Shown here in pieces: positions 35,917-46,810 of a stretch of DNA of 64,000 nt. This DNA comes from Leucobacter chironomi DSM 19883 (GTDB taxonomy: Bacteria > Actinomycetota > Actinomycetes > Actinomycetales > Microbacteriaceae). Position 1 is the first letter of the stretch. Each line of letters opens with the position of its first letter. Made by a program: the position numbers and the translations under genes. The notes beneath the pieces are model-generated. The model was not told the DNA's origin. It saw only the letters and a program-made list of their open reading frames with translations, and did not search any database. The stretch spans positions 1-64,000 of the forward strand of contig NZ_ATXU01000004.1 in NCBI RefSeq assembly GCF_000421845.1, read 5' to 3'.

Positions 35917-37020
35917 TCAGTACAGGCCGATGTCGCGGTAGCGGCGGCGATGCAGTTTCGCGACGACGCGCTCGCCGATCCGTTGCCAGACGCGATAGGC
36001 CGCGGGGCGCAGCACCAGGTCGAAGGCGCCGACGTAGTCGGTGCGTTCGCGCGCGAAGGAGAGCTTGAAGAGCCCGAGGCCGTAGGAGGGATGGTCGTCG
36101 GTGCTCTTCGCCCAGGCCGGAGCGATGCCGACGAGGTCGATCTCGGTGGCGCCCGCCTCCCGGGCGTCGAGCATCATCTGCCAGATGATGAGATTCGACA
36201 TGCCGGGGGAGACGCGGTCGCGCTCCGATCCGCCGTCCTTGTAGAAGGCGCGCTTGCCGATGACGATCATGTAGCTCATGACGGCTGGGGTGCCGTCGAC
36301 ATCGATGGCGTAGAAGCGGCCCTGGCCGCGCTCGGCGAAGCCTCGCCACAGCGACTCGGTGTAGTCGCGGGGGCGCAGGGCGAGCTTCGCGCTGCCGCCG
36401 CCGACGAGGCGCATGAGGCGGTGCATCTGCTCGAAGGTCTCGGGCTCGGCGGGGAGGGTGCGCACCGTCACGCCGTCGCGCTGGGCTCGGCGCACCATGT
36501 TGCGGCACTTCTTGTCGAAGCTGGCGAGCAGTTCGTCGTCGTCGCGATCGAGGCGCACGATGGCGGTGCTCGCGCTGCCCTGGATCGCGGGGCGGCGGAT
36601 CGCGCCGATGCGCTGCAGCTCGGCGGGCGCGGCGCCCTCGGTCTCGGCGGGGTCGGCGACCGCCACGGGGGGCTCGAAGGTGACTGCGAAGACGCTGCGC
36701 TCGTGGGTGCGGGCGAAGTCGCGCAGGGCGGTCATGTGCTCGGCGACCTCGGTCATGTCGGCGCCCGCCGGTCCGCGGGGGATGTACCAGAGCCGCCCGA
36801 GGAGGGGAACCCGCCGTTCCAGGACGAGGGCGATGCTGCGCCGTACGCCGTCGCGCTCGAACACGACGCGGCGGGTTCGCCAGGCCACGAGCTGCTTGGT
36901 CTCGGCGAGTGTTGAGGAGGCCAGGAAATCGCCTCCGTCGGGGTTCTCTGCGAGGAGCGAGTCCCAGTCGGCGGTTTCCTGGGCTGTCGCGTAACGGGCG
37001 CGAAGCGCGGGTGCACTCAT
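35917..37020 (-). CDS. FemAB-type aminoacyltransferase, copy 2
   Basis: The 367-residue protein shares the FemABX layout with the gene at 33279 but is clearly diverged: [75 protein letters not shown], and [28 protein letters not shown] followed by [33 protein letters not shown]. It should add an amino acid to the lipid II stem peptide. It is convergent with murJ. The ATG at 37020 has TAGACT eight bases upstream, close to the leaderless spacing. Confidence 0.87.
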   Translation of the reverse strand: MSAPALRARYATAQETADWDSLLAENPDGGDFLASSTLAETKQLVAWRTRRVVFERDGVRRSIALVLERRVPLLGRLWYIPRGPAGADMTEVAEHMTALRDFARTHERSVFAVTFEPPVAVADPAETEGAAPAELQRIGAIRRPAIQGSASTAIVRLDRDDDELLASFDKKCRNMVRRAQRDGVTVRTLPAEPETFEQMHRLMRLVGGGSAKLALRPRDYTESLWRGFAERGQGRFYAIDVDGTPAVMSYMIVIGKRAFYKDGGSERDRVSPGMSNLIIWQMMLDAREAGATEIDLVGIAPAWAKSTDDHPSYGLGLFKLSFARERTDYVGAFDLVLRPAAYRVWQRIGERVVAKLHRRRYRDIGLY

Positions 37021-37028
37021 GACGCACG

Positions 37029-37034
37029 AGTCTA
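37029..37034 (-). promoter_or_regulatory. -10 element of the second FemAB gene
   Basis: On the minus strand TAGACT stands eight bases ahead of the ATG at 37020. Confidence 0.4.
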
Positions 37035-37108
37035 CCGTCCGCCCACGGACGCACTGTCCGAAACGGCGGGACTCGGAGCGTCACCTCGCGAATGTCGGCG
37101 GTCGAACG

Positions 37109-37120
37109 TACTCTCGTAGC
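37109..37120 (+). promoter_or_regulatory. leaderless-type promoter of ftsK
   Basis: TACTCT at 37109-37114 lies six bases before the ATG at 37121. Confidence 0.6.
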
Positions 37121-40030
37121 ATGGCCAGCAAAACTTCGTCGCGCGAAAAATCGGGCAAGAGCACGGCCCGGGGATCCCGGGCCGCGTCATCCCGTGCCAC
37201 CGCGAAGACGCGGGTGCTCGCCGAGCCGGAGCCCCGCGAGAACGGGCTCGTGCGCGCCTGGAACGGGCTCGCCCACGCCATCGGCGGCGCCGCGCGCGCC
37301 TTCCGGCTCGAACCGCTCGCCCCAGAGGATCGCCGCGACGGCATCCCGCTGCTGCTCATGCTGCTCGCGGTCGCGGGCGCGGTGGTCGAGTGGTTCATGA
37401 TCGGGCAGCCGGTGGCCGTGCAACTCGACGCGTGGTCGTTCGGCGGCCTGTTCGGCCGTGTGGCGTTCGGGCTGCCCATCATCATGGTGGGCTTCGCGCT
37501 GTGGCTGTTCAACCACCCCTCCAGCGTCAACGACAACCGGCGCATCGCGATCGGCCTCTTCATCGCGATCATGAGCGTGGCGGGCCTGTCGCACATCTAC
37601 GGCGGTCGCCCGGCTCCGAGCGAGGGCATGCCCGCGCTGGCCGAGGCCGGCGGACTGCTCGGCTGGATGGTGGGCGCGCCGCTGCTCGCGCTCACGGTGT
37701 GGGTCGCGACGCCGGTGCTGTCGCTGATGCTGCTCTTCTCGGTGCTCATCGTCACGAAGACCCCGCCCGGACGCATCGTGCGGCGCCTGCGCGAGGCCTA
37801 CGAGTTCCTGTTCGGTGTGACCGACAGCGGCGATGCCGCTCAGGCCGAGGATCGTAAGGCGAAGGCCAAGCGACGCGACGCGACGCAGTCGCAGCAGGCG
37901 CTCTTCGACCTCGAAGACCAGACCGAGACGGGCGACGGATCGCTGCCGTGGTGGCGCCGCAACTCGTCGGGCCGCGAGGAGGATCCGGCCTACGCCGATG
38001 ACAAATCCGCCCTCGACTCCGCGCTCGAGCCGAGCGCACCCGAGGCGCAGAGCGACGGCGCATTCGAGTCGGCGCTCGCACCCGAGTCCGCCGATCCGTT
38101 CCCGGCAGGGCTGTTCGACGAGCTGGATCAGGCCGAGGCCGCGGTGCAGGCCGCCGGTGCGACGCGGGCCTCCGGGCTCGGCGACGACTCGTGGGACGAT
38201 TTCGCCGCCGCATCCGCCGATCCTGAGCCGGCGCCGCCGGTCGGCGAGGCGGCGGACGCCGCCCCGTTCGCGGTCGCGCCGCCCCACGATCCGACGCAGC
38301 GCACCGAGTACCTGCTGCCCGACCAGGGCACGCTGGCCGCGGGCGACGCCCCGAAGACCCACACCGATGCGAACGATCAGATCATGGCCGCCATCGCGCG
38401 TGTGTTCGAGGAGTTCAAGGTCGACGCACGCGTGAGCGGCTTCTCGCGGGGACCGACGGTGACCCAGTACGAGGTCGAGCTCGGGCCGGGCGTCAAAGTC
38501 GAGAAGGTCACGGCGCTGTCGAAGAACCTCTCGTACGCGGTGGCCTCGAACGAGGTGCGCATCCTCTCGCCGATCCCCGGCAAGAGCGCGATCGGCATCG
38601 AGATCCCGAACAAGGATCGCGAGAACGTGGCCCTCGGCGACGTGCTGCGCTCGAACCGCGCGCAGCGCAGCCCGCACCCCATGACGATCGGCGTCGGCAA
38701 AGACGTGAAGGGCGGCTTCGTCGTCGCCAACCTGGCGAAGATGCCGCACCTGCTCGTCGCGGGTGCCACCGGCTCGGGCAAGTCGAGCTTCATCAACTCG
38801 ATGATCACCAGTATCCTCATGCGGGCCACCCCCGCCGAGGTGCGCATGGTGCTCGTCGACCCGAAGCGCGTCGAGCTCACCGTCTACCAGGGCGTGCCGC
38901 ACCTGATCACCCCCATCATCACGAATCCGAAGAAGGCGGCCGAGGCGCTGCAGTGGGTCGTGAAAGAGATGGACATGCGCTACGACGACCTGGCCAGCTT
39001 CGGGTTCCGGCACATCGACGACTTCAACGAGGCCGTGCGCTCGGGATCGATCGTGCTGCCCGCCGGCAGCCAGCGAGTGCTCAAGCCCTACCCCTACCTG
39101 CTCGTGGTGGTCGATGAGCTCGCCGACCTCATGCTGATCGCCCCGCGAGACGTCGAGGACTCGATCCAGCGCATCACGCAGCTCGCCCGCGCCGCCGGCA
39201 TCCACCTGGTGCTCGCCACGCAGCGCCCCTCGGTGAACGTCGTCACGGGTGTCATCAAGTCGAACGTGCCGAGCCGCTACGCCTTCGCGGTGGCGTCCGG
39301 CACCGACTCGCGCGTCATCCTCGACGAGGTCGGCGCCGAGCGGCTCATCGGTCAGGGCGATGGCCTGCTGCTGCTCAACGGCGAGTCGACGCCGATGCGC
39401 GTGCAGGGCGCCTGGGTGGGGGAGTCGGAGATCGCGAAGGTGGTCGCCCACGTCAAGGCGCAGGCGCAGCCGGAATACCGCCCCGACGTGGCGCAGGTCG
39501 CCGAGAAGAAGGAGATCGACGAGGACATCGGCGACGACCTCGAGGTGCTGCTCGCCGCCATCGAGCTCGTGGTCACCTCGCAGTTCGGATCCACCTCGAT
39601 GCTGCAGCGCAAGCTGCGGGTCGGCTTCGCGAAGGCCGGCCGCCTCATGGACCTGATGGAGTCGCGCGATATCGTGGGGCCGTCGGAGGGGTCGAAGGCG
39701 CGAGACGTGCTCGTCTCGCCAGAGCAGCTGCCCGAGGTGCTCGCCAGGATCAAGGGCGGTTCGGCCGCCCCCGCTCCCTTCCAGCAGCCGGTCGTCGCGG
39801 AGCCGCCGGCCGCCCGGGCGGAACCGCAGCAGGCCCCGCCCACCACGCCCCTGCCGGGCGTGAGCGACGGCGAGCACGAGGCGGCGACCGACGTCATCGA
39901 GCCGCTCGCCGAGACCCGCGGCTTCGGCGACGACCGCTACGACGACCCGGTCGCGAAGTACCAGGCCACGCTCGAAGAGGTGGACGGCGACGACGACGAA
40001 GACGCCTGGCAGTTGACCGGCCGCGAATGA
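37121..40030 (+). CDS. ftsK: DNA translocase FtsK
   Basis: The 969-residue protein links division and chromosome segregation. Residues about 70-230 hold four hydrophobic helices; residues 230-410 are a low-complexity acidic linker rich in Ala, Asp and Glu. The motor has Walker [10 protein letters not shown] near residue 547, DPKRVEL, Walker [10 protein letters not shown] near residue 663, and [27 protein letters not shown]. The C-terminal winged helix ([55 protein letters not shown] in pieces) reads KOPS-type sites, and a further Pro/Asp-rich tail follows. The Lys/Ser/Arg-rich start follows the leaderless promoter. Confidence 0.95.
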   Translation: MASKTSSREKSGKSTARGSRAASSRATAKTRVLAEPEPRENGLVRAWNGLAHAIGGAARAFRLEPLAPEDRRDGIPLLLMLLAVAGAVVEWFMIGQPVAVQLDAWSFGGLFGRVAFGLPIIMVGFALWLFNHPSSVNDNRRIAIGLFIAIMSVAGLSHIYGGRPAPSEGMPALAEAGGLLGWMVGAPLLALTVWVATPVLSLMLLFSVLIVTKTPPGRIVRRLREAYEFLFGVTDSGDAAQAEDRKAKAKRRDATQSQQALFDLEDQTETGDGSLPWWRRNSSGREEDPAYADDKSALDSALEPSAPEAQSDGAFESALAPESADPFPAGLFDELDQAEAAVQAAGATRASGLGDDSWDDFAAASADPEPAPPVGEAADAAPFAVAPPHDPTQRTEYLLPDQGTLAAGDAPKTHTDANDQIMAAIARVFEEFKVDARVSGFSRGPTVTQYEVELGPGVKVEKVTALSKNLSYAVASNEVRILSPIPGKSAIGIEIPNKDRENVALGDVLRSNRAQRSPHPMTIGVGKDVKGGFVVANLAKMPHLLVAGATGSGKSSFINSMITSILMRATPAEVRMVLVDPKRVELTVYQGVPHLITPIITNPKKAAEALQWVVKEMDMRYDDLASFGFRHIDDFNEAVRSGSIVLPAGSQRVLKPYPYLLVVVDELADLMLIAPRDVEDSIQRITQLARAAGIHLVLATQRPSVNVVTGVIKSNVPSRYAFAVASGTDSRVILDEVGAERLIGQGDGLLLLNGESTPMRVQGAWVGESEIAKVVAHVKAQAQPEYRPDVAQVAEKKEIDEDIGDDLEVLLAAIELVVTSQFGSTSMLQRKLRVGFAKAGRLMDLMESRDIVGPSEGSKARDVLVSPEQLPEVLARIKGGSAAPAPFQQPVVAEPPAARAEPQQAPPTTPLPGVSDGEHEAATDVIEPLAETRGFGDDRYDDPVAKYQATLEEVDGDDDEDAWQLTGRE

Positions 40031-40067
40031 TCGCGGTCGGCCGTCGGCGAGCGAACACGAGGAAGAG

Positions 40068-40664
40068 ATGACCGCACAGGATTCACCGGCGAAGCCGAGC
40101 AACTGGAACGCCCCCAACATCATCACGGCCGCGCGCATCGTCGCGACGCCGTTCTTCCTCTGGATGCTGCTGGCGGACGGCGGCGATGGCGGGCCGCTGC
40201 GCTGGGCCTCCGCGGTGTTCTTCGTCGTCGCGATCGCCACGGACGCCTGGGACGGGCACCTCGCGCGATCCCGAGGCCTGATCACCGATCTCGGCAAGCT
40301 GCTCGATCCCATCGCCGACAAGGCCCTCACCGGGGCCGCGCTCGTCGGGCTCTCGATCTTGGGCGAGCTGCCGTGGTGGATCACGATCGTGGTGCTGGTG
40401 CGCGAGATCGGCATCACCGTGCACCGCCTCATGATCGCGCACGACGTCGTGGTCGCCGCGGCCTGGATGGGCAAGCTCAAGACGGTGGTGCAGGCGGTTG
40501 CGATCACGCTCGCGCTGCTGCCGCTCGCAGCGGTGCTCGGCCCGGCCGCGCCGGTCGCCTACTGGGCGAACGTGCTCAGCATGACCGCGGCGGTGGTGCT
40601 CACGATCGTCAGCGGCATCGACTACGTCGTGGCCTTCGTCCGGGCGCGACGGACCCGCCCGTGA
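40068..40664 (+). CDS. pgsA: CDP-diacylglycerol-glycerol-3-phosphate phosphatidyltransferase
   Basis: The 198-residue membrane enzyme makes phosphatidylglycerol phosphate. The CDP-alcohol phosphotransferase motif is complete: DAWDGHLARSRGLITDLGKLLDPIADK. Four to five hydrophobic segments are present. In actinobacteria several paralogues share this fold (phosphatidylinositol phosphate synthase, cardiolipin synthase), but the position between ftsK and cinA is that of pgsA. The ATG follows GAGGAAGAG. The cinA GTG overlaps its stop codon. Confidence 0.92.
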   Translation: MTAQDSPAKPSNWNAPNIITAARIVATPFFLWMLLADGGDGGPLRWASAVFFVVAIATDAWDGHLARSRGLITDLGKLLDPIADKALTGAALVGLSILGELPWWITIVVLVREIGITVHRLMIAHDVVVAAAWMGKLKTVVQAVAITLALLPLAAVLGPAAPVAYWANVLSMTAAVVLTIVSGIDYVVAFVRARRTRP

Positions 40665-41230
40665 ACCCCGAGGGGGAGTCCGCGTCGCGAGTCGGCGGGG
40701 AGTTCGCCCGCGCGGTGGTGGAGATCGCGGTCGCCAGAGGCCTGCGTGTCGCGGTGGCCGAGTCCTTGACGGGCGGGCTGCTCGCCGATGCGCTCGTGTC
40801 GGTGCCGGGCTCGTCGCGCGTGTTCTCGGGCGGGGTGGTCGCCTACGACACGGCACTCAAGCATCTGGTGCTCGGGGTCGATGGCGAGCTGCTGCGGCGC
40901 ACGGGGCCTGTTGACGGCGAGGTGGCCATGCAGATGGCGAGCGGCGTGCGGCGCGTCTGCGCCGTGCCGCGCGAGCCGGGCGGTGCGGCGCTGCCGGCGG
41001 ATATCGGGATCGCGACGACAGGCGTCGCCGGCCCCGAGCCGGATCCGCAGACGGGGCAGCCTGTCGGCACGGTGTGGATCGGGCTGAGCATGGGGGAGCG
41101 CGCCCGCACCGTCGAGTTGGCGCTCTCGGGCGATCGGGGTGAGATCCGCCGCGACTCCGTGTCGGCGGCCCTCGGTCTGCTGCTCGCGGAGCTGCGCGGC
41201 CTCTCCGATACTGAACTTGAGTCCGACTGA
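40661..41230 (+). CDS. CinA C-terminal domain protein (nicotinamide-nucleotide amidase)
   Basis: The 189-residue protein consists of the CinA C-terminal domain alone: AVVEIAVARGLRVAVAESLTGGLLADALVSVPGSSRVFSGGVVAYDTALKHLVLGV, then IATTGVAGPEPDPQTGQPVGTVWIGL. Members of this type hydrolyse nicotinamide mononucleotide to nicotinate mononucleotide. An insert near residues 105-115 (AVPREPGGAALPAD) is unusual. The GTG start overlaps pgsA by four bases (GTGA). An inverted repeat overlaps its last codons. Confidence 0.88.
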   Translation: MNPEGESASRVGGEFARAVVEIAVARGLRVAVAESLTGGLLADALVSVPGSSRVFSGGVVAYDTALKHLVLGVDGELLRRTGPVDGEVAMQMASGVRRVCAVPREPGGAALPADIGIATTGVAGPEPDPQTGQPVGTVWIGLSMGERARTVELALSGDRGEIRRDSVSAALGLLLAELRGLSDTELESD

Positions 41231-41241
41231 CTCAAGTTCAG
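41211..41241. repeat. inverted repeat across the cinA stop codon
   Basis: CTGAACTTGAGT (41211-41222) has its perfect complement at 41230-41241, with a 7-nt loop. It is AT-richer than its surroundings. It could be a terminator or an operator for the regulator gene downstream. Confidence 0.55.
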
Positions 41242-41387
41242 CAAAGTTTCAGGAATAGGCGCGGTAGTGTCGGGGTTATTCCCAGTGACTCCCTCCACAC
41301 TGGAGGGGCGTCCCCGCCGTGGCGGCTTGCCGATGAGCGGGTATTGTGGAGGCATGACCCCGGGTCGTGCAGTGAAGGAGGGTTCAC

Positions 41388-41708
41388 ATGGTGCTGATGC
41401 GTCAGGAGATCGGCGACGTACTGCGTGACTTCCGCCTGCAGAAGGGGCGCACGCTGCGACAGGTCGCCGGTGATGCGAGTGTCGCGCTCGGGTACCTGAG
41501 CGAGGTGGAGCGCGGTCAGAAGGAGGCGTCCAGCGAGATTCTCGCCGCGGTCGCCGATGCGCTCGATACGCCGCTGTCGGTGATCATGGGTGAGGTGAGC
41601 GAACGTCTCGCCGTGGTCGAGGGGCTCGCGATGCCGCTCGCCGGTCGGGTGCCGGATACGGTGCCGGCCGAGCTCATGTCGGGGTACGCTCCCGAGCTGG
41701 TGTCGTAG
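41388..41708 (+). CDS. clgR: XRE-family regulator, ClgR-like
   Basis: The 106-residue protein is mostly one helix-turn-helix domain ([60 protein letters not shown]). The sequence and its place between cinA and recA match ClgR, the actinobacterial activator of Clp protease and stress genes. The ATG at 41388 follows GAAGGAGGG. The 157-nt upstream region holds palindromes CCCTCCA-CAC-TGGAGGG (41291-41307) and CCGCC-GT-GGCGG (41314-41325), either of which could be a regulatory site. Confidence 0.85.
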   Translation: MVLMRQEIGDVLRDFRLQKGRTLRQVAGDASVALGYLSEVERGQKEASSEILAAVADALDTPLSVIMGEVSERLAVVEGLAMPLAGRVPDTVPAELMSGYAPELVS

Positions 41709-41714
41709 CGCTTC

Positions 41715-41936
41715 GTGAAGCTGAGCGAGTTCCGTCGCGCCTGCGCCGCCGAGTTCGGTTCCGACTACGCCGGGGTGATGATCCGCGACCACTGGGTCGC
41801 CGCGATCGGAGGCACCTCCGCAGACGCGCTCGAGCGGGGCGTGCCGGCCCGCGATGTCTGGGAGGCGCTGTGCGCCGACCTGGATGTGCCGCTGGAGCGG
41901 CGCCACGGGCGCGGCCTGCTCGACCCCCGCAGGTGA
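41715..41936 (+). CDS. DUF3046 protein
   Basis: The 73-residue protein (KLSEFRRACAAEFGSDYAGVMIRDHWVAAIGGTSADALERGVPARDVWEALCADLDVPLERRHG in pieces) matches the small actinobacterial DUF3046 family found just ahead of recA. Its function is unknown. The GTG start lies six bases after the clgR-like stop, so the two are cotranscribed. Confidence 0.85.
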   Translation: MKLSEFRRACAAEFGSDYAGVMIRDHWVAAIGGTSADALERGVPARDVWEALCADLDVPLERRHGRGLLDPRR

Positions 41937-41986
41937 GGGGCGGCGCGCTGGTGCGCGCGTGCGTGCGACACGCCTGATTCGCATAT

Positions 41987-42002
41987 TCGAAAGTGTGTTC
42001 GA
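41987..42002. promoter_or_regulatory. LexA (SOS) box upstream of recA
   Basis: TCGAAAGTGTGTTCGA matches the actinobacterial SOS box TCGAAC-N4-GTTCGA with one change. TAACTT at 42010-42015 is a plausible -10, which puts the box over the -35 region. LexA repression of recA is therefore expected. Confidence 0.8.
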
Positions 42003-42200
42003 TTCGTGGTAACTTCGTGCACAGGTAGCCGATTCGCCGACTTATCCTCAGATTCGCCGCTCGACCCGAGAATGTCAGTGGTCAGTCCTAGGGTGTGAAG
42101 CAACCGGATATCGATGCCTTGTCTGCCCCGTCGCCGGGGTCGAGACAGTCGGTAGGCAGCAGATCAGCGGCGTGGCCGCGCACATCGAAGGAGCAGGATC

Positions 42201-43295
<1,095 letters not shown>

Positions 43296-43299
43296 GCCC

Positions 43300-44169
43300 G
43301 TGGCCGTTCGATTCCTGCCGCCTCCTGAGGATCGGCCCGCGGGCGGGGAGGAGAGCCGGGCGGATCTGGCCGAGGTCATCGAGCTGCGCTCGCTGCTCGG
43401 AGGCCGAGGCTGGGGTGAAGCGGGCGAGTCCGCTGCGCAATCCGCTGACATCGGTGCTGCAGGCGGTGCTGAATCCGAAGGCGGAGCTGAAACCGAAGGC
43501 GGAACTGAAAGCGAAGGCGAAGCCTGCACGGAGGCGTCGACGGCTGCGGAGCCGCCTGCGGGCCCGCGGCGGATCGTGAACATCGACGCGTTCCGTGACG
43601 GGTCGCGGGCCGCCGAAGCCGAGATGCCCGAAGCCGAGATGCCCGAAGCCGAGCCCGTCGAAGCCACAACCGACGAGAGCGACCGCAGCTCGGCGTACGA
43701 CGACGGCGTGCGGGTGCTCGCACGCCGTGCCCGCTCGAGCGGCGAACTGCGCGATGAACTGCAGCGGCTCGAGCACCCGGCGCACGAGGTCGAGGCGGTC
43801 ATCGACGAGTTCGAGCAGAGCCACTACCTCGACGACGCCGGCCTCGCCCGGGCGGTCACCGAGAAGCTCCGTGAGACGAAGCGGGCCAGTCGCGCGCAGA
43901 TCCGCGTCAAGCTGCGCGAGCGACGACTGCCCGACGCGATCATCGAAGCGGCGCTCGGCGAGCTCGACGTCGACGAGGAGTTCGCGCTGCTGCGCGAGAC
44001 CGCCCAGGATCGCGCCCGCAAGCTCGGCGGCCTCGACCGCCAGACCGCGGAGCGGCGCCTGCTCGGCTTCCTCGCCCGGCGCGGCTGGTCGGGGGAGCCA
44101 GCGATGCGGGCGGCCAGGGAAGCCCTCGACGGCGGCGCCTCCGGCGGGTCGGGCGTGCGGTTCCGCTGA
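43300..44169 (+). CDS. recX: RecX regulator with long repeat-bearing N-terminus
   Basis: The RecX domain lies in residues about 130-285: VRVLARRARSSGELRDELQRLEHPAHEVEAVIDEFEQSHYLDDAGLARAVTEKLRETKRASRAQIRVKLRERRLPD in pieces, with three helical repeats. RecX binds RecA filaments and limits their activity. At 289 residues it is far longer than the usual 150-200. The extra first 130 residues are acidic and contain two tandem repeats, GG[AT]ESEG-type and EAEMP-type. The GTG start is four bases after recA. The extension has no known role. Confidence 0.88.
   Translation: MAVRFLPPPEDRPAGGEESRADLAEVIELRSLLGGRGWGEAGESAAQSADIGAAGGAESEGGAETEGGTESEGEACTEASTAAEPPAGPRRIVNIDAFRDGSRAAEAEMPEAEMPEAEPVEATTDESDRSSAYDDGVRVLARRARSSGELRDELQRLEHPAHEVEAVIDEFEQSHYLDDAGLARAVTEKLRETKRASRAQIRVKLRERRLPDAIIEAALGELDVDEEFALLRETAQDRARKLGGLDRQTAERRLLGFLARRGWSGEPAMRAAREALDGGASGGSGVRFR
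43462..43515 (+). repeat. 18-bp tandem repeat in recX, three copies
   Basis: Units at 43462-43479, 43480-43497 and 43498-43515 have the form GGCGGNRCTGAANNCGAA and encode six-residue steps of Gly, Ala/Thr, Glu and Ser. Confidence 0.75.
43615..43656 (+). repeat. 15-bp tandem repeat in recX
   Basis: GAAGCCGAGATGCCC occurs at 43615-43629 and 43630-43644, with a shortened third copy after it. It encodes EAEMP repeats. Confidence 0.75.
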
Positions 44170-44226
44170 GCAGCGCACCCTCGGTGCGACGCGCGGCGCT
44201 CGGATCGGCGGGCCGATCCGCGACGG

Positions 44227-44238
44227 TAGAATTCCCGC
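44227..44238 (+). promoter_or_regulatory. leaderless-type promoter of miaB
   Basis: TAGAAT at 44227-44232 lies six bases before the ATG at 44239. Confidence 0.6.
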
Positions 44239-45786
44239 ATGACCATCGCCACCGCCGAACCGACCGAGATCGCCCCGTCGCCCGCTGCGCTCCGGCCCGA
44301 CGGCAGCCCCCGCAGCTACACGGTGCGCACCCTCGGCTGTCAGATGAACGTGCACGACTCCGAACGCCTCTCGGGCTCGCTCGAGGCTGCCGGATACGTT
44401 GCGGCCGAAGACGCCGAGCGGGCCGACGTGGTCGTCATCAACACCTGCGCGGTACGCGAGAACGCCGCCAACAAGCTCTACGGAAACCTCGGCTACCTCG
44501 CCGGGGTGAAGCGCGAGCGCGAGGGCATGCAGATCGCGGTCGGCGGCTGCCTCGCCCAAAAGGATCAGGGCACGATCGTCGAGAAGGCGCCCTGGGTGGA
44601 CGTGGTCTTCGGCACCCACAACATGGGATCGCTGCCCGCGCTGCTCGAACGCGCCCGCCACAACCACGAGGCAGAGGTCGAGATCCTCGAGTCGCTCGAG
44701 ATCTTCCCCTCCACACTGCCGACGAAGCGCGACTCGGCGTCGAGCGGCTGGGTGTCCATCTCGGTCGGCTGCAACAACACCTGCACCTTCTGCATCGTGC
44801 CCTCGCTGCGCGGCAAGGAGAAGGACCGCCGCCCGGGCGACATCCTCGCCGAGGTGCAGGCTCTCGTCGACGACGGAGCGATCGAGGTGACGCTGCTCGG
44901 CCAGAACGTCAACACCTACGGCGTCGAGTTCGGCGATCGGCAGGCGTTCGGCAAGCTGCTGCGCGCGATGGGCGAGATCGAAGGCCTGGAACGGGTGCGC
45001 TTCACGAGCCCGCACCCGGCCGCGTTCACCGACGACGTGATCGCGGCGATGGCCGAGACACGCAACGTCATGCCGTCCCTGCACATGCCGCTGCAGTCGG
45101 GGTCCGACACGGTGCTCAGGGCGATGCGCCGCTCCTACCGCTCCAAGAAGTTCCTCGGCATCCTCGACGCGGTGCGCGAGCGCATCCCCCATGCGGCCAT
45201 CACCACAGACATCATCGTCGGCTTCCCGGGCGAGACCGACGCCGACTTCGAAGACACGCTGCGCGTGGTCGAGCAGTCGCGGTTCTCGAGCGCCTTCACC
45301 TTCCAGTACTCGATCCGCCCGGGCACGCCCGCGGCGACGATGGACGGGCAACTGCCGAAGGCGATCGTGCAGGAACGCTACGAGCGGCTGCTCGCGCTGC
45401 AGGAGCGCGTCTCCCTGGAAGAGAATCAGGCGCAGATCGGCCGCACCGTCGAGGTGCTCGCCTCGGTGGGCGAGGGCAAGAAGGACGCCGCCACGCGCCG
45501 CCTCTCCGGCCGCGCAGAAGACAACCGGCTCGTGCACTTCGCCGTTCCCGAGGGCGCCGAGGAGCCCCGCCCCGGCGACACCGTGACCGTGCAGGTGACG
45601 GCCGCGGCCCCCCACTTCCTCATCGCCGACCTCACCGGCACCTACTCGGTGCGCCGCACCCGTGCGGGCGACGCGTGGGATCGCCGACAGGCCGACAGCT
45701 GCGGCGTGCCCGCGCCCGAGGCGGCCGGTGCACCTCGGGCCGTCAACCTCGGGTTGCCGACGCTCCGCACCCGCGACGGGCGATGA
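44239..45786 (+). CDS. miaB: tRNA-2-methylthio-N6-isopentenyladenosine synthase MiaB
   Basis: The 515-residue radical SAM enzyme adds a methylthio group to isopentenyl-A37 of tRNA. The N-terminal cluster domain starts [20 protein letters not shown] and holds further cysteines in [10 protein letters not shown] and GGCLAQKD. The radical SAM triad is Cys178, Cys182 and Cys185 ([16 protein letters not shown]). A C-terminal TRAM domain ends near residue 475. MiaA, which makes the substrate modification, follows 66 nt later. The last 35 residues are a variable tail. Confidence 0.95.
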   Translation: MTIATAEPTEIAPSPAALRPDGSPRSYTVRTLGCQMNVHDSERLSGSLEAAGYVAAEDAERADVVVINTCAVRENAANKLYGNLGYLAGVKREREGMQIAVGGCLAQKDQGTIVEKAPWVDVVFGTHNMGSLPALLERARHNHEAEVEILESLEIFPSTLPTKRDSASSGWVSISVGCNNTCTFCIVPSLRGKEKDRRPGDILAEVQALVDDGAIEVTLLGQNVNTYGVEFGDRQAFGKLLRAMGEIEGLERVRFTSPHPAAFTDDVIAAMAETRNVMPSLHMPLQSGSDTVLRAMRRSYRSKKFLGILDAVRERIPHAAITTDIIVGFPGETDADFEDTLRVVEQSRFSSAFTFQYSIRPGTPAATMDGQLPKAIVQERYERLLALQERVSLEENQAQIGRTVEVLASVGEGKKDAATRRLSGRAEDNRLVHFAVPEGAEEPRPGDTVTVQVTAAAPHFLIADLTGTYSVRRTRAGDAWDRRQADSCGVPAPEAAGAPRAVNLGLPTLRTRDGR

Positions 45787-45852
45787 ACCGGCACATCAGC
45801 GGCGCCGCGAGTGCGTCGCGCTGCGGAGCACGGCACCCGGGCGGAGGCGCTC

Positions 45853-46761
45853 GTGACTAGGGAGCCGCGACTCTGGGCGGTCGTCGGCGCCACCGGCACA
45901 GGGAAGTCGGCCCTTTCGCTCGACCTGGCCGAGCGCCTCGCCGCGGCCGGGCGGCCGGCGGAGATCGTGAACGCCGACGCGATGCAGCTCTACCGCGGCA
46001 TGGACATCGGCACGGCGAAGCTCCCGGTCGCCGAGCGGCGGGGGATCCCGCACCACCTCTTCGACGCGCTCGAACCGGGCGAGGAGGCAGCTGTCGCCTG
46101 GTACCAGCCCGTCGCGCGCGAGGCCGTGGAAGGGATTCGCGCCCGCGGCGCGGACGCGATCCTGGTGGGCGGATCCGGGCTCTACGTGTCGAGCGTCGTC
46201 TACGATTTCGCCTTCCCGCCGCGGGACGACGCCCTGCGGGTGAGCCTCGAAGCCGAGCTCGCCGAGGGCGGCGTGGATCCGCTGCTCGCGCGGCTCAAGA
46301 GTCTCGCACCCGAGACCGCCGAGGCCGTCGACACCCGCAACCCGCGCCGCGTGGTGCGTGCGCTCGAGGTTGCGATGCTCGGCGGCGACGCGCGGGTGAC
46401 GCTGCCGGAGGAGCCCGCCCTGTGGTGCGCCGAGACCCGGATCGTCGGGGTGCACTGCGAGCGCGCGACGCTCGTGGAGCGCCTCGACCGGCGCGTCGAG
46501 CAGATGTGGGCCGACGGACTGCTCGACGAGGTGCGCGGGCTGATCCCGAACGGCCTCGAACAGGGGAGGACCGCGAGCCGGGCCATCGGTTATGCGCAGG
46601 CCCTCGCCGAGCTGCGCGGCGACGCGACTCGTGCCCAGGCGGTCGCCGAGACGCAGGCGCTCACCCGGCGCTATGCGCGCCGCCAGGTGAGCTGGTTCAA
46701 GCGCTACCCGGACATCTCCTGGGTCGACGGCCCTGCGGCGGGGGCACTGGATCTCGCCTGA
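45853..46761 (+). CDS. miaA: tRNA dimethylallyltransferase
   Basis: The 302-residue enzyme transfers the dimethylallyl group to A37 of tRNAs that read UNN codons, giving the substrate of MiaB. The P-loop VVGATGTGKSALSLDLAERL is at the N-terminus, followed by VNADAMQLYRGMDIGTAK, HHLFDALEPGEEAAVAWYQPVA, LVGGSGLYVSSVV and the C-terminal RRYARRQVSWFKRYPDISW. GTG at 45853 is chosen for GGAGG five bases ahead. Confidence 0.94.
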   Translation: MTREPRLWAVVGATGTGKSALSLDLAERLAAAGRPAEIVNADAMQLYRGMDIGTAKLPVAERRGIPHHLFDALEPGEEAAVAWYQPVAREAVEGIRARGADAILVGGSGLYVSSVVYDFAFPPRDDALRVSLEAELAEGGVDPLLARLKSLAPETAEAVDTRNPRRVVRALEVAMLGGDARVTLPEEPALWCAETRIVGVHCERATLVERLDRRVEQMWADGLLDEVRGLIPNGLEQGRTASRAIGYAQALAELRGDATRAQAVAETQALTRRYARRQVSWFKRYPDISWVDGPAAGALDLA

Positions 46762-46798
46762 GCGTTGCCGCGCCCGGCCTATCCAGGCACCCAGCCCA

Positions 46799-46810
46799 TA
46801 GGGTGGAATC
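46799..46810 (+). promoter_or_regulatory. leaderless-type promoter of the Eis-like gene
   Basis: TAGGGT at 46799-46804 lies six bases before the ATG at 46811. Confidence 0.55.

Noticed and set aside
41291-41325. Two small palindromes before the clgR-like gene, considered as ClgR boxes
   Set aside because: Neither has the spacing I recall for ClgR sites, so they are only mentioned under the gene.
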